The notes under the pieces are model-generated. The model did not search any database. It was not told where the DNA came from and was given only the letters and a program-made list of their open reading frames with translations. The position numbers and the translations under genes were made by a program. Shown here in pieces: positions 1-6,898 of a DNA stretch of 10,549 nt. Position 1 is the first letter of the stretch. Each line of letters starts with the position of its first letter. Source of the stretch: Geosiphon pyriformis (lineage: Eukaryota; Glomeromycota; Glomeromycetes; Archaeosporales; Geosiphonaceae); the NCBI GenBank assembly GCA_016748015.1, contig JAAOMT010000638.1, forward strand, positions 126,001 to 136,549. Reading direction: 5' to 3'.

Positions 1-350
1 TATTTCTTTTTAATTAAAATTTTTTTTGAATATTTATTTTAAAAGTAAAGACTAAAAAATAATTAAAGTAAAAAATTAAAATTTGACAAAATTAAACTAT
101 TAGATGAATAGTTGTTTTTTTAATATTAAAACTATTATATATATATTTATAATTTTATAAAAAACCATATTATAATACTCTCTTTTTAATATCTTAACTT
201 GGTGTTTGCTACTATTATAAACTAGTGTTTATTATTATTATAAATTTGTACTTGCTATTATTTTAATTAGTACTTTTCTAAAATTATTATTGTATTATAT
301 TATAATTAGATAATTTATATTATTTTATGATTTTTGCTAAATTTTTTAAG
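1..350 (-). repeat. LTR copy A (3' LTR of the minus-strand element)
   Basis: This stretch aligns over its whole length with 4708-5084 in the same orientation. Shared landmarks include TTGAATATTT near position 27, AAAAGTAAAG, the TATATATATTTAT block near 140, the 23-bp tandem array near 200, and AATTTATATTATTTTAT near 310. By eye about four positions in five match, with small indels, so the insertion is old. The left edge coincides with the window start and may be cut. The right edge is placed where similarity fades, near 345-352. I cannot fix TG/CA ends because the termini have diverged. Confidence 0.8.
199..280. repeat. 23-bp tandem array inside LTR copy A
   Basis: About three and a half degenerate copies of a unit close to TAGTGTTTGCTACTATTATAA follow one another, starting near 199, 223, 246 and 268. 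The units share a (T/G)GT(A/G)(T/C)TT start and a run of CTATTAT. The same array lies at the matching place in LTR copy B, so it was present in the ancestral LTR. Its role is unknown; it could be a promoter or enhancer repeat of the LTR. Confidence 0.65.
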
Positions 351-354
351 ATTA

Positions 355-687
355 AGTTTTATTAAAATCAAAAGTAATTTTTTTATTGAATTTTAAGTTG
401 TTATAATAGTTTAATACTGTATTATTAATTTGTTGTTGTAATTTTTGAAATTGTAAATTGGCAAATTGTTTAATATTATTGGTTATTATTATATTCATAG
501 TTAAGTTTATTAATATTTTGTAACAGTTTTTAAATTGTTTAAAAATTTTGTAAACTCTTTTTGAATAAACTATATTATTGGTTTTTTTAATAAAACTTTT
601 GAATTGGTAGATTATTGTTTTATTATATATTTTAATTAAATCTTTTAAGTATAATATTTGAATTTTTAAGTATTTTTTAAGTATTAA
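355..687 (-). pseudogene. Probable integrase C-terminal remnant
   Basis: A minus-strand frame stays open for 111 codons, from the stop at 690-688 to the stop at 354-352. That is unusual here, because such A-rich sequence should give a stop roughly every ten codons. The best recognised part is NLQFQKLQQQINNTVLNYY followed by a Lys-rich stretch ending in KKITFDF. It resembles the coiled segment after the integrase core of Ty3/gypsy Pol, which precedes the small C-terminal domain. Position supports this: it follows RNase H and abuts the 3' LTR. The HHCC zinc domain and DDE core of integrase are not found; fewer than 400 bp separate RNase H from the LTR, too little for a whole integrase. An alternative reading is a displaced Gag fragment, since Gag cores also contain an LKQ-N-TV-YY pattern. 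I judge integrase more likely because of the order. Confidence 0.45.
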
Positions 688-754
688 CTAAAATTTTTTT
701 ATAGAAGTAATTTTTTATTGTTTTTATAATAAGTAAATTAATAATTTTTATGTG

Positions 755-1118
755 TGTTTTATTTTTGACAAACAATTAGTATTGATATTTGATATTTTCT
801 TTGTATTTGGTAATATAATTATATAATATTAATATTTATAACTTTTTAACATATTTTTTTTAGTGTTTTTTTGTTATTTAACCAGACCAATTTTTTATAA
901 TCTGTGATAATATTAAAAAGTTTGTATTATAAATATGTATTAAAGTAAACACAATTTTAAATTATTGCTAAATATTTTAGTTTATATGCTATATAAGTTT
1001 GTTTTATTTTACTAAAACTTCTATTGACATAAGTAATTATATATTCTTTTTTATTATAATTTTTTTGTAAAAAAATAATTTCAAGTCCAGTTTTAAAAGC
1101 ATTTATGACCAAAATAAA
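755..1118 (-). pseudogene. RNase H domain of the Ty3/gypsy Pol, decayed
   Basis: In the element this domain removed the RNA strand of the RNA-DNA hybrid during reverse transcription. One minus-strand frame runs from about 1118 with few stops. It opens with FILVINAFKTGLEIIFLQKN, which corresponds to the first catalytic strand of Ty3/gypsy RNase H; the expected Asp of the T-D-A motif is Asn here. It continues with ITYVNRSFSKIKQTYIAYKL, which is the conserved segment containing the catalytic Glu, now Lys (QTYIAYKLK). Then comes ITDYKKLVWL at about 910-880, the late TDxxxLxWL motif. A Trp position in NCVYF context is now a TAA stop. After a frame change the typical end of the domain is recognisable as NINTNCLSKI near 762-790. 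Asn at catalytic positions and the stops mean the enzyme is dead. Confidence 0.82.
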
Positions 1119-1890
1119 TTTTTTACTTTGTTTATTTTTAATGGATTTGGTTTTAATCTATTTTTTTTAACTATGTATTTTAAAAATATTAATTCGTTTT
1201 TTTCAAAAAAACATTTTTTTAAATTTAATTTAAGTTTAGTGTGTTTTAATTTTTTAAAAACTTGTTATAAATATTAAAAATAATTTGTAAATTTGGCAAA
1301 AAAACATTTGTATTATCCAAATAAACAATAATAAATTGTTACAGAATTCTAGAGTAAATTATTTTTATTAGTTTTTGAAATATTGCAGAAGTATTTATTA
1401 ATTCAAATAATATTATATAGAATTTATAATTGCTATTTTGTATTGTAAATGCTGTTTTATGTTTGTTTTTTAGATCTATTTTTATTTGCTAATATTTGCT
1501 AATTAAGTCAAGTATAGAATACCATTTTGCTTTTTCAAAAATATTGAAAATTTGTTAATTAATAATATAAAGTATAAGTTTTTGATTGTTTTGCTATTTA
1601 ATTTGCAATAGTTAATTTAAAATTTAATTTTTTTATTCTTTTTTCTTATTAAAACAATTAGTAAAAATTATAGACTTATTGATAATTGAATTATTTTTTT
1701 TTCAACATTTTTTGAACTTTTTTTTTAATAAATTTATGTTTCATTGATAAAAAATAGTATGTGTTTTATTTTTTAAATCTGATATTTTCAGAAAAAATTT
1801 GATCTAAACCAAGTTGGTTCTTTTAAATTCATTATTTTGTGAAAATATATCAGAATATTTTAAAATTAATGCTTTTAATTACCTTTATTG
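1119..1890 (-). pseudogene. Reverse transcriptase domain of the Ty3/gypsy Pol, decayed
   Basis: This is the polymerase domain that copied the element RNA into DNA. Reading leftwards on the minus strand, the Pol N-terminal side is seen as KYSDIFSQNNEFKRTNLV at about 1860-1807, a very typical Ty3/gypsy lead-in. Next is a Lys-rich stretch (KMLKKNNSIINKS) and then motif A, KWYSILDLISKY, with the first catalytic Asp at 1509-1507. It is followed by QIKIDLKNKHKTAFTIQ and motif B, FELINTSAIFQKLI, near 1408-1370. Motif C is IVYLDN with YLDN at 1323-1312, where the second Asp of the usual YxDD is Asn. The domain ends with KLKLNLKKCFFEKN and a truncated LKPNPLKINKVKNL. Several stops and at least two frame changes break it. 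The stretch joining RT to RNase H is missing: KINKVKNL runs straight into the RNase H start, so tens of residues are deleted. Confidence 0.88.
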
Positions 1891-1939
1891 GTTAGAATTT
1901 ATTGTTTTAATGTTTAATTTGGCCAATTTTTCTGGCATA

Positions 1940-2245
1940 AATTAAAAGTAATTTAATAGTTATTGCCAATTTATTGAAGTAAGTTTATAATAAAACATAA
2001 TTTTTGAAAAATTTAAAATTTTTTGTAATATTAATATATTTTTTAACTTTATTTTAAGATATCTAATTATAATATCTTCCAGAATATAGATAAGTTCTTC
2101 TGTAATGTTTACAATAAAATTTTTATCTATTGAGTTTTATTAGCTAAAACAAAAAAGTTAGTAAGTCTTATAAAAAAACTATTACCAAATTTCTAGATAG
2201 AATTCAAATAATAAGTTTTTTTTTTAATTATTTTTTTTATTTTTA
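1940..2245 (-). pseudogene. Probable retroviral-type aspartic protease remnant
   Basis: Position and a few residues suggest the protease that would have cut the element's polyprotein. It lies between the dUTPase and the start of RT. The frame shows TYYLNSI at about 2216-2196; LNSI (2207-2196) would be the remains of the catalytic LDSG/LDTG, with Asp changed to Asn and Gly to Ile. After a stop it continues KFGNSFFIRLTNFF, as expected after that motif (a Ser-Phe-Ile segment). Further on, TLQKNLSIFWKI resembles the flap region. The family usually needs about 100 residues, and the room available (about 300 bp) fits. Stops are frequent, no second motif is clear, and the call leans on order, so confidence is modest. 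Confidence 0.42.
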
Positions 2246-2334
2246 TTTTTTATTTCTCATATGGCATAAACATAATAGGCTGCTTAGTTTTAACTAATTT
2301 ATTTTTTTTTATTATTTTAGCAAAATTTGCTTTA

Positions 2335-2705
2335 ATTTCTTTTTTGTTAATCCAAAACCAAAACTTTTTTTTATTGTTTATACTAATTTTTCTTAATTTG
2401 TTACTAATACGAATTTTCCAATTTTTACCAATAGTAAAAAAATTGGTTGTACAATTTTTTTTAAATTTAATAGTATATAATTTTTTTGAGTTGTTTTACA
2501 ATAAAACTATCAAATTTTTAGTATATTTAGAGTCAATTACTCTTCTTTGAATGCTTATTTTTTTTTTACAAGACTTAATTATAATGCTATTTGAATTATT
2601 ATTTTTAACAGAATTTCAATCTTTATTTTTAGGTTAATTTTGGTAATTTTTTGTGTAACAATATTGTAAATTGGTTTTTTGAATAATATAAATCAAATCT
2701 AGTAT
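2335..2705 (-). pseudogene. dUTPase domain within the LTR retrotransposon, decayed
   Basis: dUTPase hydrolyses dUTP to dUMP and pyrophosphate, keeping uracil out of newly made DNA; some retroelements carry their own copy. All five signature motifs of the trimeric family are recognisable on the minus strand, spread over two or three frames. Motif 1 region: TRFDLYYSKNQFTILLHKKL (2703-2644). Motif 2 region: ALxLSLVKKK (2587-2558), corresponding to the SRSSLAxKG-type loop. Motif 3: RRVIDSKYTKNLIVLL (from 2546), then after a stop NNSKKLYTIKF. Motif 4 follows as KKNCTTNFF in place of the GDRIAQ-type loop. Motif 5: GFGLTK at 2359-2342 in a shifted frame. After motif 5 the original frame goes on to about 2258 with EIKANFAKIIKKNKLVKTKQ, a conserved-looking extension I cannot name. 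Length (about 120-130 codons) is normal. Stops, frameshifts and a lost Gly before VID make it nonfunctional. Confidence 0.8.
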
Positions 2706-3164
2706 TAATTAAATAAGTTTTTTTGAATATTATCTCTAAATATTTATTATCAAAATATTAAATATCAATCTTTTATTCTAAATCAGTATAAATTACAAAT
2801 TTTTTTGACTTAAAATCATCATGTAAGTTTTGTTAATTTTAATACTACTAATTTTTAATTTCTATTTTTTTTTTAAGTTTTTTTGGTATTTATATTTTTT
2901 ATATTGCTAATTTTGACATAAAATAAGATAGTTATTGCAAAAATAAGTATTAATTTAAACAAAATACTGCTCTTGTTTTTGGTAAATAAAATATAATTGT
3001 TAGTAGTTTTTTGAAATTTGTTTACTAAATTAATCATATTATAATTGTTAACTTTATTAACTATTTTGGCTAATATTTTCTAATGTTATATTTTTTTGGT
3101 GGTTTTTTCTCTTATTTTGGTCTGTAAAATATTTTATAACTTGTCTTTATTTTTTTTAACATCT
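2706..3164 (-). other. Gag-dUTPase junction, decayed
   Basis: This stretch joins the Gag core to the dUTPase. Frames leading into motif 1 of the dUTPase show KSKKFVIYTDLE near 2808-2773 and a partly open stretch YFDNKYLEIIFKKTYLIN. A Gag zinc knuckle would be expected here. At 2918-2877 there is one Cys followed by Asn, a stop, Tyr and Asn at roughly CCHC spacing, which is too weak to call. Nothing else is recognised. Confidence 0.35.
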
Positions 3165-3540
3165 CTGTTTTATTTTCTCTCATAACCATATTAATTATTT
3201 GATTAGAATTAGTTTTTTTTAGCTAATTCAAGTTCTTTGACAAGTGTAACAACTTTTATTAAAAATTAAAATAGGTCAAACATACTTTTTTTAGAATACT
3301 GCTTTTTAATTCTTTAATAAATTGATTTAAAATTTAGTATAATATTCTGTTTTTATGGCTTTAATTTGACAATAAATTCGATTAAATTAGATAATTTATA
3401 GAGTAACAGTTTTATTTTAATCTTGTTTGATAATATTGAACTCGTTTTGGAGCTGAATTACTGTATTTAAGTTGTTAAAATATTCTAATAGCACTTTTTT
3501 AAATTAAACAAAATTTGTGAGTTTTGTTTTCAAGCTTTGA
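3165..3540 (-). pseudogene. Gag capsid-like core, decayed
   Basis: Gag forms the particle that packages element RNA. On the minus strand a frame reads TNFVxFKKVLLEYFNNLNT and then VIQLQNEFNIIKQDxNKTVT, from about 3520 to 3410. This fits the retrotransposon Gag core pattern (F...F, then L...LkQ-x-N-x-TV). It continues as FNRIYCQIKAIKTEYYTKF, then after a frame change FIKELKSSILKKV near 3320-3285, matching the late helix (F-x-x-G-L...i-x-x-V), and finally VKELELAKKN and NQIINMVMRENKT, a helical, charged end typical of Gag before its nucleocapsid part. At least three stops and one or two frame changes interrupt it. It lies upstream of Pol and downstream of the 5' LTR as expected. Identification is by pattern and position; Gag is poorly conserved. 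Confidence 0.62.
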
Positions 3541-4707
3541 TATTATAAATTGGCAATGTTTTTTCAAATATTTTTTTATAATTAGTATATTTTTTTAATT
3601 ATGTTGCTTAAGTTTCTTAATATAATTAAAAGTTCTTAGTATTTGTAGAGTTAATGTAAATAATAATGCAGTTTTTAGTGAGAGTTAAATTTTATTTTTT
3701 GGAAAAAAATGATAAGATTTTTCTTTTAACAAATAAAAATATTGTTTTTTTACTAATTATGCAACATTTTTTTTGGACATTTGAGCAGGTGTTTTTAAAT
3801 TTTGCTAATTTTTTTTATGATTAATTTCTGAATTTTTAACATATTTTTTAGTGTTTTTTGTAGATATTAAGTAATTTTTGTTGGCATATTACTCAATTTT
3901 GCAATAAATATGAACAATAATTATGGCTATTTTTGTTGCTTTTTTTGTAATATATTGTAATAAATTCTTATATAATTAATGTTTAATATTATGTAGTTAT
4001 TTTTTTTTATGTAATAATTTATTTTGGTATTAATATAATAAATAAAAATATTTTTAACTAGATAACACTTTTTTGATAATTTAAAATTACTTTGATATCA
4101 TAAATAAAAGCATAACAAAATTTAATAACAATAAAATTAAAAAGTTTTATTGTTACATTGGTTTTTTTTTTAACAATAAATTATTGCTAATTATTATTTT
4201 TTTTTAATTTTTTTTTCTTTTAAGATTTATTAAATGTTATGAAATAATTTTTTTAGTATATTAAATGTTAATATTTCGTTTTAATTGCAATTAATCTCTC
4301 ATGAGTTTTTTAATTTTATTTGTATAATAATGTTAATATTATATTAAAAACTTTTTTTGATATTACAATATAAGTTATTTTTCAATTTTAATTGTTGTGT
4401 ATATATTTATATACTTTATTTTAAAGATTAAACTGAAATTTATCTGTTATTAAAATTTTCTTTGAGGCTATTTTTGTAATTGTCTAATGTGTTTTTTTAA
4501 TTTAAAAACACATAATATTAATAGTCTTTAATGCTTTTTTTAATTCTTACAATAAAATTTTTATTAATTAATAATATAAATAATAATATAAAAAAATTAA
4601 ATAGAAATTATTTTTTTAAGAAATTCAGCTAATAAATAATAATTTCATTTAATAAATAATACAAATAAGTTTTTAATATTTTATGTTGTAATAATTTAGT
4701 TTTTAAT
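3541..4707 (-). other. Element 5' internal region: leader and Gag N-terminus, not readable
   Basis: These roughly 1.2 kb lie between the 5' LTR and the recognisable Gag core, where the untranslated leader, primer-binding site and Gag N-terminus should be. The sequence is extremely AT-rich with short open stretches only. I see no convincing start codon, no frame longer than its neighbours and no clear match to a tRNA 3' end next to the LTR boundary near 4708. I assign no gene here. Confidence 0.5.
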
Positions 4708-5084
4708 TATTTTTTTGATTAAAAATTTTCTTGAATATTTTTTTAAAAGTAAAGGCTAAAAAATAATTAAAATAAAAGATGAAAATCTAACAAAATTAAA
4801 CTGTTAAATAAATTATTGTTTTTTTTTAATATTAAAGCTACTATATATATATATATTTATAGTTTTATGAAAAAATATATTGTAATACTTTTTTTTTGAT
4901 ATCTCAATTTAGTATTTGTTGCTATTAACAATTGGTGTTTATTACTATTGTAAACTAGTATTTGCTGCTATTACAAAATAGTACTTATTACTATATTAAT
5001 TATTATTTTTTAAAATTATTATTGTGTTATATTATAATTAAATAATTTATATTATTTTATAATTTATTTGCTAAATTCTTAAAT
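4708..5084 (-). repeat. LTR copy B (5' LTR of the minus-strand element)
   Basis: Direct repeat of 1-350, slightly longer through small insertions. Matching blocks run in the same order: TTGAATATTT near 4731, AAAAGTAAAGGC, AACAAAATTAAACTGTTAAA, TATATATATATATTTATAG, the 23-bp array at 4910-4998, and ATTATATTATTTTATAATTT near 5050. On the minus strand this copy precedes Gag, so it would hold the element's promoter. The right edge is placed near 5084, where similarity with copy A ends. Many T/C and A/G differences between the copies indicate long decay. Confidence 0.8.
4910..4998. repeat. 23-bp tandem array inside LTR copy B
   Basis: Four near-equal units follow one another: about 4910-4932, 4933-4955, 4956-4978 and 4979-4998. 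The unit is close to TAGTATTTGCTGCTATTACAA. The second and third units are 23 bp each and the fourth is shortened. The array matches the one in LTR copy A at the same relative position. Confidence 0.68.
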
Positions 5085-5536
5085 TATAATATTATGTAAT
5101 TTTTATATATAATTATTTTTAAAATTATAATAAAAATTATATTGATAACAAAGATAAAAACTATAATAAAAACAATAATAATAATAATTTATTTTTAAAT
5201 AATATTAAAACTACAGTATAAAAAGCTTTTAATATGCTCAAAACTTATTATATATACATTAATAATCTTTTTACATATAAAATTTTAACAAATAAATAGA
5301 TTATATAATTGTTTTATTTTTTTTAAAATATTAAAGCAAAAAATTTTCAATTTTAATGCTTAATATATAGATTAAACTTAATTATTATAAGGATTATAAT
5401 TAAAAAAAAAGTATATACTCATACAAAAAAGTTGGTAATTAAAATTTATAAAAACCAATATGTGTTTTTGAAGAATAATTTTGTTTTTTTACATATAAGA
5501 ATTTTAAATAATATTTAAAATTATATTTCTAATATT
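5085..5536. other. AT-rich spacer, no gene seen
   Basis: This stretch separates the LTR element from the LINE. It is made of A- and T-runs and simple AAT/AATA-type tracts (for example near 5150-5200). No frame stands out on either strand and I recognise no domain or repeat end. Confidence 0.55.
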
Positions 5537-5549
5537 AATAAAAAACAAT
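5537..5549. repeat. Possible LINE target-site duplication, left copy
   Basis: AATAAAAAACAAT lies directly before the abrupt change to LINE sequence. It matches ACTAAGAAACAAT at 6886-6898, right after the LINE tail, at 11 of 13 positions. Both are A-rich, so chance similarity is possible. Confidence 0.45.
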
Positions 5550-5551
5550 TG

Positions 5552-6751
5552 GGTTTGGGTGTTGATGTTCATGACTTATTGTCATCTACTTTGACGGAGC
5601 TGCAAGCTATAGCATTGGCTCTAAAGTGCATGTCTGTGGCTCGTTTTGTTCATCTGTTTTCGGATAGTCAGACAGCTTTGAATGCTTGCAGGTCAGAATC
5701 TGACTTAGTGTGTCCTAATTTTCATAATTGGTGTTGGGTCAAGCATTAGCATATTAGGAATATTATTTACAGCAAAAATTTGAGAGTTAAATGGCATAAG
5801 ATTAAGGGCCACTCTGGTATTTCAGAGAATAATTGTACCAATAGCATCATTGACACTGTGTTTTTTTCTGATTGGTATCTTCCTCCTTGTGTTAGTGAAC
5901 ATTTTTTGTTGGCAGATGGTGGTGTTGTGTCTGGTAATTCTAGGCACTTTGTTTATGATGTTTTTCATGCTGTTTGTTATGCACATTGGAAGGTCAGTTC
6001 TGGTTTTGGATTTCTAGATAGTGGTTTGCGTTCAGATGTTAATTGGCTTTGTTTTTCCAAAGTTTGGTACTCTGATTTGTATATGACCACTGGTTTCACT
6101 AACAGACTCACTGCTGACACTCGAACTTACCTCATGAAAGCTTTGTACTGTCAGCTTTCCATGGCTGTCCAAAAGTGCATTTACAATAAATATTACTCTA
6201 GTGTTCTGTGTCTATATTGTGGTGAGATTAAAGTGTTTAATCATGTGTTTTCTTGTGTGGTTGATAATTCAGCTCGCCATTAGGTCTTGGAATCTTGCAT
6301 GTCTTCTTGAAGAGTGCTTTCTGGTCTTTCTTTTCTTTCTTCAGGTGTATTACAGATACTGTCAACCTGTGCTTTGGACTTCCTGGTTTTTTCAGCTCTT
6401 TATAAGAGTTTTGTTTTTAATGAATGGCTTCGGGAGACTATTTCTATCTTTCATAATCCCAAAGTTGCTAGTGCTAAAATTACTAATTTTGTGTACTCTA
6501 TTTGTCTTGCTTTCAGGAATGACGTTTGGTTGGTCTATGTTAAGTATTGTGCATTTATGAAAAAAAATAGCCTGATCCCAGTAGATGGCTTGATTTCCAT
6601 TTCGGTTTTTGGTTTGACTTCGGAGTTCTTAGCTGATGTGATTGAATTGCTTGGGATTGCTAAGGCTTTTGGTATCCATTTTGGTTTTTGCAAGTCTTGT
6701 TTGTTTTTTTCAGATATTAGTAACCTGGTTTCTGTCAATATAAGTGCATAG
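5552..6751 (+). pseudogene. LINE ORF2 C-terminal fragment: RNase H and zinc motif
   Basis: One reading frame runs for about 400 codons and is broken only by TAG at 5747, TAG at 6281 and TGA at 6308; there is no frame change. The N-terminal part is RNase H without its first strand, so the first catalytic Asp is lost. TELQAIALAL holds the catalytic Glu (5597-5599) and HLFSDSQTALNAC the second Asp (5663-5665). WHKIKGHSGISENN holds the His (5810-5812). The last acidic residue, expected in the helix after GHSG, appears to be Asn (NNCTNS). About 130 residues later, CLYCGEIKVFNHVFSC (6209-6256) forms a C-x2-C-x7-H-x3-C zinc motif, common in LINE C-termini. The remaining 160 residues (for example LSFLSSGVLQILSTC, FVFNEWLRETISIFH, AFGIHFGFCKSCLFF) form no domain I can name. 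It has no start of its own and is not expected to make an active protein. Confidence 0.87.
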
Positions 6752-6864
6752 TGTTGTTTTGAATGGCTTGAGTGACTGGTCATGTGTAAAAAATGCATAA
6801 TTTACACTTAGTTTAAATTATTTCTTTGATATATAGTTCTAAGTAGTGTTTGGACCTCACTCGT
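6752..6864 (+). other. LINE 3' untranslated region
   Basis: This is the piece between the last stop codon and the tail, ending in TGGACCTCACTCGT. The CCTCACTCG step directly before the (TAAA) repeat is probably a conserved 3' end read by the element's own reverse transcriptase; that is inferred from its position. Confidence 0.6.
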
Positions 6865-6884
6865 TAAATAAATAAATAAATAAA
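6865..6884 (+). repeat. (TAAA)5 LINE tail
   Basis: Five exact TAAA units follow CCTCACTCGT. Short simple-repeat tails in place of poly(A) are common in RNase H-bearing LINEs, and this one marks the 3' end of the copy. Confidence 0.85.
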
Positions 6885-6885
6885 A

Positions 6886-6898
6886 ACTAAGAAACAAT
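6886..6898. repeat. Possible LINE target-site duplication, right copy
   Basis: ACTAAGAAACAAT follows the tail and matches the 13 bp before the LINE body at 11 positions. The two mismatches fit an insertion of some age. Confidence 0.45.

Larger units (their letters stand above)
1..5084 (-). mobile_element. Decayed Ty3/gypsy-like LTR retrotransposon with dUTPase
   Basis: Two direct repeats bracket an internal region of about 4.36 kb. In that region remnants of Gag, dUTPase, protease, reverse transcriptase, RNase H and an integrase tail appear in this order on the minus strand. RT followed directly by RNase H, with integrase last, is the Ty3/gypsy order. The copy is heavily decayed: many in-frame stops, several frame changes, Asp-to-Asn changes at catalytic sites, a missing RT-RNase H tether and a missing integrase core. 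Its plus strand is strongly T-rich (coding strand A-rich), and I count only about five CG dinucleotides in 5 kb. The left LTR runs into the window edge, so the element may start slightly outside and no target-site duplication can be checked. Family placement comes from motifs, not from a database search. Confidence 0.82.
5550..6886 (+). mobile_element. 5'-truncated LINE (non-LTR retrotransposon) copy
   Basis: Base composition changes sharply at about 5550 and again at about 6886. Inside, the sequence is much less AT-rich and contains a clear RNase H, a zinc motif, a 3' untranslated part of about 110 bp (6752-6864) and a (TAAA)5 tail. These are the marks of a LINE copy truncated at its 5' end during target-primed reverse transcription. 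The reverse transcriptase and endonuclease parts were never copied into this locus. Possible target-site duplications flank it. RNase H after RT is typical of the I/Tad-type groups of LINEs, but without the RT I cannot assign a clade. Confidence 0.85.

Noticed and set aside
2344-2550. Plus-strand open frame of 68 codons
   Set aside because: It is antisense to the dUTPase remnant, is low-complexity Leu/Phe/Ile and has no ATG start. The minus strand explains this region far better.
2806-2830. Minus-strand LHDDF / TYMMIL resembling the RT YxDD box
   Set aside because: It lies upstream of the dUTPase, in no RT context. The genuine motif C is at 1323-1312 with motifs A and B in order.
3871-3916. 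CCHC-like pattern on the minus strand (C-S-Y-C then decayed His and Cys positions)
   Set aside because: The spacing fits a zinc knuckle, but it needs a frame correction and two changed ligands. It also lies before the Gag core, whereas a nucleocapsid knuckle should follow it. Probably chance.
1-5084. The LTR element as a Ty1/copia-type element
   Set aside because: RT is followed directly by RNase H, and the integrase-like tail comes after them. In Ty1/copia the integrase precedes RT.
6201-6560. Plus-strand open frame of 119 codons overlapping the LINE frame
   Set aside because: It is in another frame than the RNase H/zinc frame, hydrophobic and without a domain; a shadow of the LINE coding sequence.
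6535-6798. Minus-strand open frame of 87 codons
   Set aside because: Antisense to the LINE C-terminus and its 3' untranslated region, with no recognisable motif.
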